Assembly (NCBI GenBank): GCA_023376005.1
Contig: CM042151.1
Coordinates: 74,317,554-74,381,553, forward strand
Length of the DNA: 64,000 nucleotides
Direction of reading: 5' to 3'
Source: Doryteuthis pealeii
Taxonomy: Eukaryota > Mollusca > Cephalopoda > Myopsida > Loliginidae
Part shown: piece by piece, positions 11,845 through 23,073 of the stretch
Layout: each line of letters begins with the position of its first letter
Numbering within the stretch: position 1 is the first letter of the stretch
Translations under genes and position numbers: made by a program
Notes under the pieces: model-generated
Databases searched by the model: none
What the model saw: only the letters and a program-made list of their open reading frames with translations
What the model was told of the DNA's origin: nothing

Positions 11845-12997
11845 CTTGCCAAATCCACACTTGAGGCCTGGTGGAGCACCAGAAATAAAGCCAAGCGGGC
11901 TGCCCGACACTACGTCAACAGCTACTGGCTAAACCTGTGCCAACACGGGAGATGCAAGGGGCATGTACGAGGGCATCAAAAGAGCTACAGGCCCACCCAT
12001 AAAAAAGACTGCATCACTAAAAGTTAAAATGGGAAGAATCATCACTGACCAAGGGAAGCAGCAGCAACATTGGGTTGAGCATTACCTGGAACTGTAAGTA
12101 ACCGAAAATAAAGTGACAGAAAACGCCCTAATAGCCATTCTCTGATCTGCCAGCAATGGAAGAGTTGGACACACTACCAATGGTGGAAGAGCTCAACAAA
12201 GCCATCAACCGCCTTGCTGATAGGAAAGCAATCGGGAGTGATGGCGTTTCAGCAGAGGTATTGAAGAGCGGGAAGGCAGCGCTGCTCCAACCACTACACA
12301 AACTACTCTGCAGTTGCTGGGAACAAGGTCACATCCGTCAAGACATGCGGGGCACTCCCATTGTCATATTATACAAGAACAAAGGAGATCGAAGCGACTG
12401 CAATAATTACCGGGGCATTTCCCTCCTCTGCATAGTTTTAAAAAATCATTGCTTGTGTTGCACTGGCACGGCTACAGACCCTTGTATCTCGCATCTATTC
12501 AGAGTCACTGTGTGGCTTCTGAGCAAATTGGTCAACCATGGACATAATTTTCTCACTACACCAGCTGCAGGAAAAGTTCCAGCAGCAGCAGATGCCACTC
12601 TACACTGCATTCACAGACCTAACGAAGGCATTTGACCAGGTCAACCGAGGCGGATTTTTAAATTGATACAGAAGATAGGCTGCCTGCCCAGACTTCTTGG
12701 AATCATTAGCTCCTTCCATGAAACATGCACAGCACAGTTTGTTTTAATGGTACAAAATCGAAGATATTTCCAGTTAGCAGTGGAGTGAAGCAGGGCTGTG
12801 TACTTATACCTATACTGTTTGGGATTTTCTTCTCCTTGCTTGTTCAGTATGCCTTCAAGGACTGCAGCGGAGTCTACATACACACTGGAGCTGATGGCAA
12901 GTTGTTTAACATCGCTCGGCTTAGAGCAAAGACCAAAGTCACAAAATCAATCAGGAAATGCTATTTGCCAAAGACGCAGCCTTAACGTCACACACTG
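11845..12997 (+). pseudogene. LINE reverse transcriptase, 5'- and 3'-truncated, frameshifted
   Basis: This is a non-LTR retrotransposon ORF2 fragment. An upstream piece reads TLEAWWSTRNKAKRAARHY, typical of the linker before the RT domain. The 12,156-12,635 frame then carries the RT motifs DRKAIGSDGVSAEVLKSGK and NKGDRSDCNNYRGISLL. After frame changes come TDLTKAFDQVNRGG (metal-binding box), GVKQGCVLIPILFGIFFSLL and LFAKDAAL, where the catalytic FADD has become FAKD. Frameshifts and the D-to-K loss make it inactive. The endonuclease domain and the end of ORF2 are absent here. Clade not resolved. Confidence 0.85.
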
Positions 12998-13004
12998 AGC
13001 ACGG

Positions 13005-13065
13005 ACTGTGACAGCAGGCCAGTGCTCTACCGACTAAGCTAAACCAGTCCCTTTCTATGTAATCT
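13005..13065 (-). repeat. tRNA-like SINE head fragment
   Basis: The reverse strand reads GGTTTAGCTTAGTCGGTAGA, an A-box-like tRNA head related to the SINE at 9,173, but no B box or SINE body follows. It abuts the truncated end of the LINE. Confidence 0.5.
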
Positions 13066-13069
13066 AATG

Positions 13070-13540
13070 ATATTATCTCTTGCGCACTATTGTGGATTAG
13101 TACCAAAAATGACAGGAAAAAGTTTGTCACCAAAAAGTTAGTGCAGTTGAAACTGTTACGTATCATCAATTCTCGGAATACACTAGAATGTTCTTAGGGC
13201 TCTGTGACGTCAGAGTTAAGGTGCATGTCTTAGAGAATGACCCCAACCATTAAGTACATTAGAGCAACGTATCCATCAGAAAGAGGGGGGACCTATTTTG
13301 CTTAGTCTCATCACGTAGGCATTGGAAAAAGAAAGGGGCAAGCAGATAGACAGAGATGTGACGTCACGACTTTTGGGAGAAGGAATAAATTTCGACTACT
13401 GGGCAGTTCCTCTCCAGACCACTTCGAGGGCGGTCACTGATCATCTCCATGCAGTATAGAAGATAAAACTTCAACTCTACGAGGAAAGGAAATTCATAAA
13501 AGAATAAAGAAAGCCTACCGGACATAACTCCACGGAAACA
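13070..13540. other. Low-repeat stretch with two CRE palindromes
   Basis: This about 470-bp segment has more balanced base composition than its surroundings and I find no other copy in the window. It contains two perfect TGACGTCA palindromes (13,205-13,212 and 13,359-13,366), the consensus site for CREB/ATF bZIP factors. No long open frame or splice-site context is clear. It may be the body of an unrecognised element or a regulatory segment. Confidence 0.35.
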
Positions 13541-13675
13541 GAAGGTGGTAGGTATGGCGCTCCACCTCAGATGCCAAAACAATCTCCTTGGTCTAGCACT
13601 ATTGAAAAGGGGATAGACTCCCTCGCTGATTGGCTGATACTGACTTTAGGCCACCCCGACGACTTTATCTTTATA
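13541..13675 (+). repeat. SINE 3' fragment
   Basis: It matches the body of the 9,173-9,420 SINE from GGTGGTAGGTATGG through TCCTTGGTCTAGCACTATTG to TTTAGGCCACCCCGACGAC. The tRNA-like head is missing (5' truncation). Confidence 0.8.
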
Positions 13676-13899
13676 TCCCAACAGGTGGACTTCCATTTTA
13701 TCCTCCTCCCAAGCCTTGGAATATTGAATAAATCAATTTGTGAAAATAATATATATGTCTTGAGTTGTTCTTTTGCCAATTTGCATGTTGCACCTCTCAT
13801 CTTTATTATTATCATTATTACTGCTCTATGTTTTTAATATATTGAGCACTTTTGGATTATTTACTGATGCCACTGCAATGGAAAGGTTAAAGTGGCAAT

Positions 13900-14013
13900 T
13901 GGATACTATATATATATATATATGTATATGAGAGAGAGGGATACACACATAGATATATACGCACTACGTAGACGAAAATTCCTGTTTTATAATGTGTCTA
14001 TACAATCCTAATT

Positions 14014-14047
<34 letters not shown>

Positions 14048-14280
14048 CGTCACATCAACTACATAATGGACCATTCTGTTTTCATTATAAAGAAAGAAAG
14101 GAAAGAAAAAGGACAAGCTACATATGAATATATAATAAGAAAGAAAGTAGGGGAAAGATAGAGAGGGGGTGAGTGCGTGGAAGCAATAACGCTAATATGA
14201 ACATAATGAAAAGTGAAAAGAATGAAAGGAAGAAAAAAGCGTGAGAGAGAGAGAGAGAGTGGGGGGGGAGAAAGAAATCT
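13900..14280. repeat. (TA)n tracts and purine-rich stretch
   Basis: (TA)n runs lie at about 13,903-13,930 and 14,017-14,044. 14,088-14,280 is strongly purine-rich on the plus strand (AAAG and GA repeats, a G-run near 14,262). No gene. 14,280-14,634 is unassigned. Confidence 0.8.
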
Positions 14281-14634
14281 CGGAATTCAATCAAATAAAC
14301 TTATGAAAAGAAGTTTTGTGTTATCCTCTTCATTTTACTACGCAAAAAAATACTACGAAAGATGTTCATGAATGAAATCCACTAACATAAACAAACGACT
14401 TTTCCTAGATCCCTACATAAGACGTCCACAGATAACCCATGGAGATAAAGTAAATTGACCGTAACTAAAACTGCACAGCCTGTAAGGTGATACTCCTTTG
14501 ACTGATACCTATCTGCTGACCGACAAAAGAACTGCTGGACTCCTGGATGTTGTAAGCAAGCCCAACCTTTACATATACGCTTGTAACAAACGAGCATCGT
14601 CAATGGTTATACAACTTGTTTAAGTTTTTTAGTG

Positions 14635-16213
14635 GTGCAATGGTGAGCACACTATGAAGGGTGCAATGGTGAGCACACTATGAAGGGTGCAATGGTGAGC
14701 ACACTATGAAGGTGCAATGGTGAGCACACTATGAAGGGTGCAATGGTGAGCACACTATGAAGGGTGGCAACTGTGAGCACACTATGAAGGGTTGCAACTG
14801 TGAGCACACTATGAAGGGTGCAACGGTGAGCAACTGTGAGCACACTATGAAGGGTGCAACTGAGGTGTGCAACACACTGAAAGGGTGCAACTGTGAGCAC
14901 ACTATGAAGGGTGCAACGGTGAGCACACTATGGGTGAGCACACTATGAAAGGTGCAACTGGTGAGCACACTATGAAGGGTGCCAACTTATGAAGGTGCAA
15001 CGGTGAGCACACTATGAGGGTGCAAACGGTGAGCACACTTTACGGGTGCGGTGAGCACACTATGAAGGGTGCAATGGTGAGCACACTATGAAGGGTGCAC
15101 CACACTATGAAGGGTGCAACGGTGAGCACACTATGAAGGGTGCAATGGTGAGCACACTAGGGTGCAACTATGAGCACACTATGAAGGGTGCAACGGTGAG
15201 CAGCACTATGAAAGGTGCAATGGTGAGCACCACTATGAAGGTGCAACTATGAGCACACAGTATGAAGGGTGCAATGGTAAGCACACTATGAAGGGTGTAT
15301 GAGCACACGGTGAGCACACTATGAAGGGTGCAATGGTAAGCACACTATGAAGGGTGCAATGGTTATGAAGGGTGCAATGGTAAGCACACTATGAAGGGTG
15401 CAATGGTGAGCAACACTATGAAGGGTGCAACGGTAAGCACACTATGAAGGGTGCAATGGTGAGCACACTATGAAGGGTGCAATGGTAAAGCACACTATGA
15501 AGGGTGCAATGGTAAGCACACTATGAAGGTGCAATATGAGCACACTATGAAGGGGGGTGAGCACACTATGAAGGGTGAGCACACTATGAAGGTGCAATGT
15601 GAGCACACTATGAAGGGTGGTGAGCACACTATGAAGGGGTGCAATGGTGAGCACACTATGAAGGGTGGTAAGCACACTATGAAGGGTGCGGTGAGCACAC
15701 TATGAAGGGTGCAATGGTGAGCACACTATGAAGGGTGCACACTATGAAGGGTGCAACTGAGTGAAGGTGCAACTGTGAGCACACTATGAAGGTGCAAATG
15801 GTAAGCACACTATGAAGGGTGCAATGGTAAGCACACTCCAGCCACTATGAAGGGTGCAACGGTGAGCACACTATGAAGGGTGCAACTGTGAGCACACTAT
15901 GAAGGGTGCAATGGTAAGCACACTATGAAGGGTGCAACTGTGAGCACACTATGAAGGGTGCAACGGTGAGCACACTATGAAGGGTTGCAACTGTGAGCAC
16001 ACTATGAAGCACACTATGAAGGTGCAACTGTGAGAGCACACTATGAAGGGTGCAATGGTAAGCACACTGCAATGGTAAGCACACTATGAAGGGTGCAACT
16101 GTGAGCACACTATGAAGGTGCAATGGTAAGCACACTATGAAGGGTGCAATGGTAAGCACACTATGAAGGGTGCAACTGTGAGCACTGCAGCACACTATGA
16201 AGGGTGCAACTGT
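14635..16213. repeat. 1.6-kb minisatellite, ~26-bp unit
   Basis: A head-to-tail array of a roughly 26-bp unit containing GTGAGCACACTATGAAGGGT. Unit variants differ mainly at the AATGG / AACGG / AACTG position and by GAGCAC versus AAGCAC; many units are shortened by internal deletions to about 18-22 bp. The length implies some 55-60 units. The unit is 3n+2 long, so the short open frames across it on both strands are by-products of the repeat and not proteins. Confidence 0.95.
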
Positions 16214-16344
16214 AAAGAGCCGCTACATTACAATAAGTAGCAAGTATATTACTTGGTGTTATTGATTTCTAATATTACTGTTTTATTCTCAAATGTATTA
16301 AACAAAATTCTATGAATAATTTCATATAGAAATCAATTAAAATA

Positions 16345-16640
16345 GAACAATACAGTCATCACTGACAGTGAAGTCAACAGCAGAATCACAAGAGCAGTGG
16401 CAGTTATGGCCAAACTGAGCCTGAAAGGCAGGGACAAACTGCGCATCTACAAAATATGCGTTCTCTGTACTCTCCTCTACAGTAGCAAAGCCTAGATAAC
16501 GCACTCCTGCCATGTGAGGAAACTGGAAAATTTCCACCTCAGATGCCTACACCACATTCTACACATATGCTGGCAGGACAAATTGCCCAATGTTCAAACA
16601 TGAACAGTATGCTCACCACTATCTGTAAGAGACATCTTGA
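16345..16640 (+). pseudogene. LINE ORF2 C-terminal fragment
   Basis: The plus strand translates to the conserved region downstream of the RT domain of endonuclease/RT-type LINEs: NSRITRAVAVMAKLSLKGRD, then LRIYKICVLCTLLYSSKA, a stop, and NFHLRCLHHILHICWQDKLP. The layout matches the TKMRVYQACVLSTLLYGS-type region of such elements. It is probably the same family as 11,845-12,997, lying 3.3 kb downstream on the same strand with the intervening about 90 residues missing. Confidence 0.7.
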
Positions 16641-16754
16641 AGTGACTATTACAAAACTGTCCAGTCCAAACCAAAATAAAAGACTACATAATAGGAACCT
16701 TACTAAGGATGACCCCTTAAAACTTATAGTTATGAAATAACAGGCGGAATAATA

Positions 16755-17105
16755 TGGTGTGTAAATAAATCTCTTTTTCAAAATTAAGCTCTGTGAATAT
16801 ACAGTTCCACACATTTCACAAGAAAATGGTTTCTTCCGTTTTTTTAAAATTTTCTTTTAGCAATTTTTAGAAGCCAAGGGGCCCCTGCCCCGGTCTAACA
16901 ATTACTTTCTTTAAAACAGTATTTGTATACTAAGGATCGTTTTAGGATGGAGATTGTTCATTTGATAGCTGCTCTCTCTTTTTTTTCTGAATTTTCCTTA
17001 ATAATTTATTTTAGAGGTCAAAGGTCCCCTTTCTGGGCCTAACACTTCATTTCTTAGTATTTGATAGTATTTACATTCAATTTTAGGATGGAGGATATTA
17101 TTTGA
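16755..17105 (-). repeat. Decayed zinc finger plus two copies of an R2-type 3' tail
   Basis: 16,755-16,838 is a decayed C2H2 unit on the minus strand (TTCACAAGAAAATGGTTTCT is the finger/linker DNA seen in the intact genes). 16,849-16,975 and 16,986-17,105 are tandem diverged copies of a roughly 125-bp sequence that recurs at 39,461-39,585, just past the end of an R2-type polymerase remnant. The same order (tail, then decayed finger) occurs at 39,371-39,585. Confidence 0.55.
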
Positions 17106-17452
17106 TCCTCAAATTCTATTTTCTTTCCTTTGCCCACTTCTCAAATCCTGAGTAAGTGAAACAGCAGAGAATAATTTTCTTCTCCTCAATGGACACTTAT
17201 GTTATAGTTTCTCTTTCTAGTGGCCATTACTTATTCTTGGACCAGTATTAGGCGGGTCTGGTGAGATATCCATTTAGTGTTGTTACTTTGTGGTAGCAGT
17301 ACTGGGAGAAGGTGCACCATTAAATCATTTAGCCCAGTCTTTAACTATATTGAAAGGAATATTTGGTCAGGGTTTACTTCCAAGGGGAAGTATTCTCATG
17401 CCAGATACTGTCAAACCCCTTTGAAGAGAGACTGAAGACACTTGAGGTAGTG

Positions 17453-18444
17453 TCAAGTAGAGGGTTTTCCAATTATTTCAGTATGTGTTTGCATGTGTGA
17501 TTTCAAACTGGAACTCTGTGAAAATGCTGATCCACAGACTCCACAAGAAAATGGTTTCTCAACTGTGTGTGTTCGCATGTGTGATTTCAAACTGGAACAG
17601 TGTGAAAATGCACATCCACAGACTTCACAAGAAAATGGTTTCTCTCCAGTGTGTGTTCGCATGTGATCTTTTAAGTGGGTATTTCTAGAAAATGCAGACC
17701 CACATATTTCACAAGGAAATGGTTTCTCACCAGTGTGTATTCGCATATGTCTTTTCAAACCACAACTTTGTGAAAATGCTGATCCACAGAGATCACAAGA
17801 AAATGGTTTCTCACCAGTGTGTGTTCGCATGTGTAATTTCAAACTGCAACTGTGTGTAAATGCTGATCCACAGACTTCACAAGAAACTGCTTCTCTCCAG
17901 TATGTGTTTGCATATGTGATTTCAAACTGGAACGTTGTGAAAATGCAGATCCACAAACTTTACAAGAAAATGGTTTCTCACCAGTGTGTGTTCGCATATG
18001 TGTTCTTAAAATGAAAGATGATGAAAATGCTGATCCACAGACTTCACAAGAAAAGGGCTTCTCACCAGTGTGTGTTCGCATGTGTTTTCTCAAATAGGAA
18101 GCCTGTGAAAATGCTGATCCGCAGACTTCACAAGAAAATGGTTTCTCCCCTGTGTGTGTTCGCATGTGTGTTCTTAAAATGCAAGATGATGAAAATGCTG
18201 ATCCACAAACTTCACAAGAAAAGGGTTTCTCACCAGTGTGTGCTTGCATATGTCTTTTCAAACTGGAACTGTGTGAAAATGCAGATCTACAGACTTCACA
18301 AGAAAATGGTTTCTCTCCAGTGTGCGTTCGCATGTGATCTTTTAAGTGGGTATTTCTAGAAAATGCAGACCCACATATTTCACAAGGAAATGTTTTCTCA
18401 CCAGTGTGTATTCGCATCCTAAGGATCGTTTTAGGATGGAACAT
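17453..18444 (-). pseudogene. ZNF1: C2H2 zinc-finger gene with one frameshift
   Basis: This is the unit A paralogue of the 330-residue ZNF at 23,897-24,889. The first part (18,444 to about 17,886) encodes fingers 1-6 of the C-x2-C-x12-H-x3-H type with TGEKP linkers. At about 17,882-17,886 one base is missing compared with the other copy (ACAAGAAACTGC versus ACAACAAAACTGC), which shifts the frame. Fingers 7-11 are then open in the next frame down to 17,453 and end [13 protein letters not shown]. One linker also has TVEKP instead of TGEKP. The product would be truncated after six fingers unless the deletion is an assembly error. Intact C2H2 arrays are nuclear sequence-specific DNA-binding proteins. 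Confidence 0.85.
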
Positions 18445-18565
18445 GTTCCTTTGATAGCTGCTATTTTAAGTTTTGCTTCACCAGCCCAATTGCCCCAATC
18501 ACAACAGATATGGTATCTATTTCTTTCAATGACCAAGTTGTTTTTAGGTCATTCTTGAGGTCTTG
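18417..18565 (-). mobile_element. R2-type polymerase tail fragment inside the ZNF1 array
   Basis: About 149 bp matches the polymerase C-terminus at 39,540-39,730. It encodes [19 protein letters not shown] and [13 protein letters not shown] residues, then a stop. On its 5' side (minus strand) it is joined in frame to a zinc finger ending HMQTHT; on its 3' side it runs directly into the finger DNA that starts the ZNF1 frame. Confidence 0.7.
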
Positions 18566-19076
18566 AGTGTGTGTTTGCATGTGGTTTCTCAAACTGGAAC
18601 TGTGTGAAAATGCTGATCCCCAGACTTCACAAGAAAATGGTTTCTCTCCATGTATGTTAGCATGTGTGATTTTAAACTAGAACTCACTGAAAAGTGAAAA
18701 TTTGTGTTTTGCAAAAGCCTAATTTCCCACTTATAGTCTATTTTTGCACTTTTTCCTTTAGCATGTGTTTAAATGTGTCTTTTTATATTTCCAGATTATA
18801 TGATAATGCTTGTCTGCAACTTGAGGATATTTTTTTTTTTTTTGCTGATCTCTACAATGGAGAAAATTTAGGTTTTACTGGAGTCTCTTTTTGCACTTGT
18901 TCTTTGAAATATTGATCAAGAGAAAACACTCATGTAATAAATTTCAAGAAAAAGAATTGTCCTGTGAGTTCTCCATATGTAGATCCACACACATCAGTAG
19001 AATATATTTGTTCTTTAGTAGGTGTTTGAATTTGATTTTTACATTTCAAAACCATTCTTCCCAATGCAGTTGATAT
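18566..19076 (-). other. ZNF1 upstream exon part with decayed fingers
   Basis: Between the splice acceptor and the ZNF1 frame lie diverged finger-like units, including one readable finger with CEVW in place of CEVC (at about 18,570-18,640). The same decayed region precedes ZNF2 (25,011-25,521), ZNF3 (41,250-41,793) and ZNF4 (55,456-55,711). It is probably transcribed leader of the ZNF exon. Confidence 0.5.
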
Positions 19077-19100
19077 CTGTGAATGAATAAGAATTAAAAT
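19066..19100 (-). promoter_or_regulatory. Predicted 3' splice acceptor of the ZNF1 exon
   Basis: On the minus strand TTCTTATTCATTCACAG ends at 19,077, giving an exon start at 19,076. A pyrimidine-leaning tract precedes CAG, and the site is conserved in all paralogues (exon starts 25,521, 41,793, 55,711 and an orphan at 32,422). Confidence 0.5.
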
Positions 19101-19501
19101 TTGATTTAAAAAAAAACAAAAAGCATGAAATACATTAATTTTTTAAAATTATAATATTACAATCAGTTCATATTTCAATTAACTTAATAACAGGAACATC
19201 AGCATAAAGAAAATTGTTATTCAACAATTCATAATGATGAAGTAAATCTAATAGAATTTAGTATAAATACAGTATTTTTTCTAATTTTGACAAAGATTTA
19301 TCAGAATTAAAAGGACATTCCATTAAAAAAAATATGAGTATATTTTTTCTCCTCTAACATTTAGCAAACAAAACAAGTGTACTTGCTGCAAACATTTTAT
19401 CATGAAGGAAACGTGGGAAACTTTTTTCATGTAGAACAAAAATGGAATGTAGGTATGATTAATTATATTTTTATTTATATGGATAAGTAAATCACATTGA
19501 A

Positions 19502-19503
<2 letters not shown>

Positions 19504-19548
<45 letters not shown>
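19504..19548. repeat. (AAT)n microsatellite
   Basis: It sits about 430 bp upstream of the ZNF1 acceptor, and the same tract occurs at the equivalent place in the other three loci (25,952, 42,141, 56,084), flanked by TAAGTAAATCACATTGA. Confidence 0.95.
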
Positions 19549-19551
<3 letters not shown>

Positions 19552-20751
19552 TGATGATCCCAAGGAATAATTCAGGTGTTATAATAAAATACAAATTATT
19601 AAAAGGCAAAATAATTTTATTGAAATAAATTTAATTATTCATTTAAGTGTTTGTGGGATGCCAGTACTGTTATATTCTTCTGTGTATGAAAAAGAATGAA
19701 ATGAAAAAGGGCCAGTTTTGAATTAGGTCAATAAATTTAGAGATCAATTATTGATAATGATAATTAGGACCAGGTTTGCTGGGAGCAGTTTTTAAAAGAA
19801 CAACTTTTGCTTTTCACAGTAAACATACAACAGATGGTTTTTTTTACATTAGAATTTCACTAGGATTCAAAATTTTTTTTTTTTATCTAAATAAACATAT
19901 CTGCATTCCTCTTCTGATTAAATAAAAACTATTTTGATATAGAAATGGGAATTTAATATAAAAATGTATCTTTTGTTTAAAGTTTTATAATTGAAAAAAA
20001 AGATTATCTAAATAATCATATCTGCATTTCTCTTCTCATTAAATAAAAACTATTTTAATATAAAAATGTGTCTTTGGTTTGTTAATAACAATAAACTTAC
20101 AGTGAAATTCTAATGTAAAAAAATTGTTTGTTGTTTGTTTACATACAACCGACAGTTTATTATGAAAAGTAAAAGCTGATCTTTTAAAAACTGCTCCCAG
20201 CTGGGGGGTCTATTGGATACCTGGTCCAATAATTGCAATAACTTATCTTTTGCTTAAAAAAAATCAATTTTATTGAAATAAATGTAATTGTTTATTAAAG
20301 TGTTTGTAGGACGCCAGTTCTGTTATATTCTGGTTATGAAAAATGATCAAGGAAATAAAAAGGAAACAGTTTTGAATTAGGTCAATAAACAAACACGACC
20401 ATAACTTAGTGATTGTCTTTATGACAATTGATGTTCAATTTATATTCATTTCATTAGATGAATATACTGCTGAACTGGACCCTATTGAAATTAGCACAAA
20501 TATCTCTGAAATGTAACAAAATTCTTGATGAAAAAATTTCTAAAGGAAAATTGTTTATTCACAATGAGAAATGAAAAAAAAAAAAAAAGAAAGTATTAAC
20601 CAAGTCTATAAAAAAGTATCAACCAAGTATATATTAATAATGAAAAAAAAAACAAAAAAAAACATATTTTTAAATTTTGGATAACATTTTTTTCTTTGAG
20701 AATTAAATAAAATTAAGAAAAAAATTATTAATTTGGTCAAACTATCCAGAT

Positions 20752-21540
20752 AAAAGTAAAATTGTAACCGATCCCCCTTTAATTTTTGACCAGGTGTGGA
20801 CGATGTTAAAGTTAGACAATCTCCAAGATTTTAGCTACCAATTCCAAAAATTGTCTGAGTTATGTTAATTTTTAGCTCTCCAAATTTGGAGGGAGGTGCA
20901 GAAAAATGGGGAGTTTTTGCAATGTATTTTATTCTGTAAAATGAGTTCTCAAGCTTCCCTACTTCTAAAAACTGGTGTATAAAAGCTTTTTGGCCAGAGA
21001 AATCCAAAAATGCTATTAAAATTTCTAATATTGAATATCATATATATTGAACATTACTTGTACCAATAAGATAATTTGTTTTTTGTGTAAAACTGAAGCT
21101 ACATCAGTTAAAATTTTGCACTATTATGTTTTAAAGTGTTTCCATTCAGCCATTGAAAATAAAAATAAAAATACTATTTTACACATATTGAACATTATTT
21201 GCACCAAAAAGATAATTTCGTTTTTGCTTAGAAACCAAAGCTACAATATTACTTAAAAGTTTTAACTATTATGTTTTAAGTGTTTCTGTTCAGCCATTGT
21301 ATAAGGTTTATATGGAGCAAAATAACTGTCAGAGTGCAATAGAAATTATCAGGATTATTTTGGTGGTTGGATATATTTGAAACAATATAGAAACAATACA
21401 TTTCCCTTGTATCAATAATATTGTCAGCAAAATTCTGACAATATACAAAGCACCACTTTTCATTATGGAATTGAAATATGGAAATGATATCAATATATAA
21501 ATAAAACATATGTTTACCTACTAAAAGTATTTAGAAAGGT
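20752..21540. other. Conserved non-coding block upstream of ZNF1
   Basis: It contains AACCGATCCCCCTTTAATTT, GGTGTGGACGATGTTAAAGT and CCAAATTTGGAGGGAGGTGC. It is nearly identical at 27,866-28,640 and still well conserved in the diverged ZNF3 locus at 44,634-45,180, while its surroundings have drifted. Short open frames across it differ between copies and do not look coding. It could be a promoter or enhancer, or simply a younger repeat body. Confidence 0.5.
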
Positions 21541-22138
21541 TTAAAAGTTTGAAATACAGTATTGATAATATCTGATATTTATACAAACATTATTAAACCT
21601 TTAAAGTGAATAAAAAAAGCCAATTAAGTGTTTTATGCATCAATTAAAAAAAAATATTGTTTTTAAAACTACACACACACACACACACACAATACAATTA
21701 TTATTCAGGTGGTTTTCAGAAAATAACTTTTAAATAACTTTTTCGGGTATTGAATTTTTATTATTTTTTCTATGTGTTTTTCAGCATTTGATCTTTCAAG
21801 AAATGTAAGAATTAAAGACTGGAAATGTTTTTATGCAAACAAAAAAAAACAAAAAAAAACTACATTTTAAATTGATAAAAACTTTTTTTTTTTCTTAAAT
21901 AAGTTAAGCTTTTTATTTAAAAGATTGATTTTTATACGCATGAATATTTTGACTGGTTGAAATATTAAACATTTCTATCAATAATTTAAAATTATAGAAT
22001 TTATTTTGTACAATTTATCCCCCCCCCCACACACACACAAAAATGTGTACGGGGGATCAATGTGCGAAACAAAAACTAACGAAAAAAATTACAATTTAGT
22101 AAGCATTTATTTACATAAAAGTTCGTCTTTTATTACTT

Positions 22139-23073
22139 TAGGTACCACCAGACCGTTTATGCCATCTGAATAAACGGAAATAGATATTTCCAAACTTTGT
22201 TTATCAAAAAATCTCGTAAAAAAAAGATCGTACAGGGTTGTTACAAGAAAAATAGTTAATTCAAAGAACAAATTATCCGATTGGGGAAAATTACATCGTT
22301 ATCTTAAAAAATAAACAAACCTGCCCGAATTACATGCGAAAGGTTAATTTTCAGACCGTAATATATACAGAAAAGTTACTAATTATTTCCCTTTTACGAT
22401 AACCCGTAAAAGTATGGAATGAAAATTTGAATATTTTTTCTAAGAGAAAAACTGATATACTTACTTTTTATTTCAATTATTGAAAAAAGTTAAATAAAAT
22501 AATTTTTTTCACGCTAACACTGTCAGCCTAACAGGAACAAACTTTGGTTACTTAGAAGCGTCTCGTCTCTTTGTAAAACAAATGTCAGCAATGCTCTTCC
22601 GTACATTCTAAGGATCACACATTACTATTCAACAACAAAAATTACAAATTCTTTTAAAAATATTAATCGAGCTCGTATAGGACCACTGTTTAGTGCACCT
22701 GAATTATAAAATTCATATTTTTAAATATCCGTGAAAAATTCGATTTTTTGACACAGGAAAAAAAAAAATTTAATTTATTTCACGCAGAAAATAAAAATAT
22801 TTAATCACACAAAAGATTGAAAATCTCGTAAAAATTAATTTCTTAAAAAAAATTTTTTTTTTTTGACAATTTAATAGAATATAGTACATACCAATTACAT
22901 AAGAAAAAAAAAGTTTTCAAATATTAATATTATGACATTTTTTGCACTTTTTATTTCCGATTTCATTAATTTTTCCTAAAAAAAAACTATAGTTCGGTAC
23001 GTTATACAATTTCATTGATATAGTTATTCACACTCTTATCTTTAAAAAAAAAAGTACAAATTTTTTTTCCACG
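22139..23073. mobile_element. TAGG-family element in unit A, truncated
   Basis: It starts TAGGTACCACCAGACCGTTT at the same point of the host repeat as the intact copy at 29,274, so the insertion predates the tandem duplication. Its right third is missing. Confidence 0.75.

Noticed and set aside
14652..16195. Several 60-90-codon frames on both strands
   Set aside because: They follow the 26-bp minisatellite unit through all frames; repeat periodicity alone explains them.
14635..16213. CRISPR-like array
   Set aside because: Units are directly adjacent with no unique spacers, and the context is eukaryotic; it is a minisatellite.
18342..18536. 64-codon minus-strand frame, and its twin at 24,787-24,981
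   Set aside because: It mixes out-of-frame zinc-finger DNA with the retroelement tail; its second half is a shifted reading of RIHTGEK-type finger DNA.
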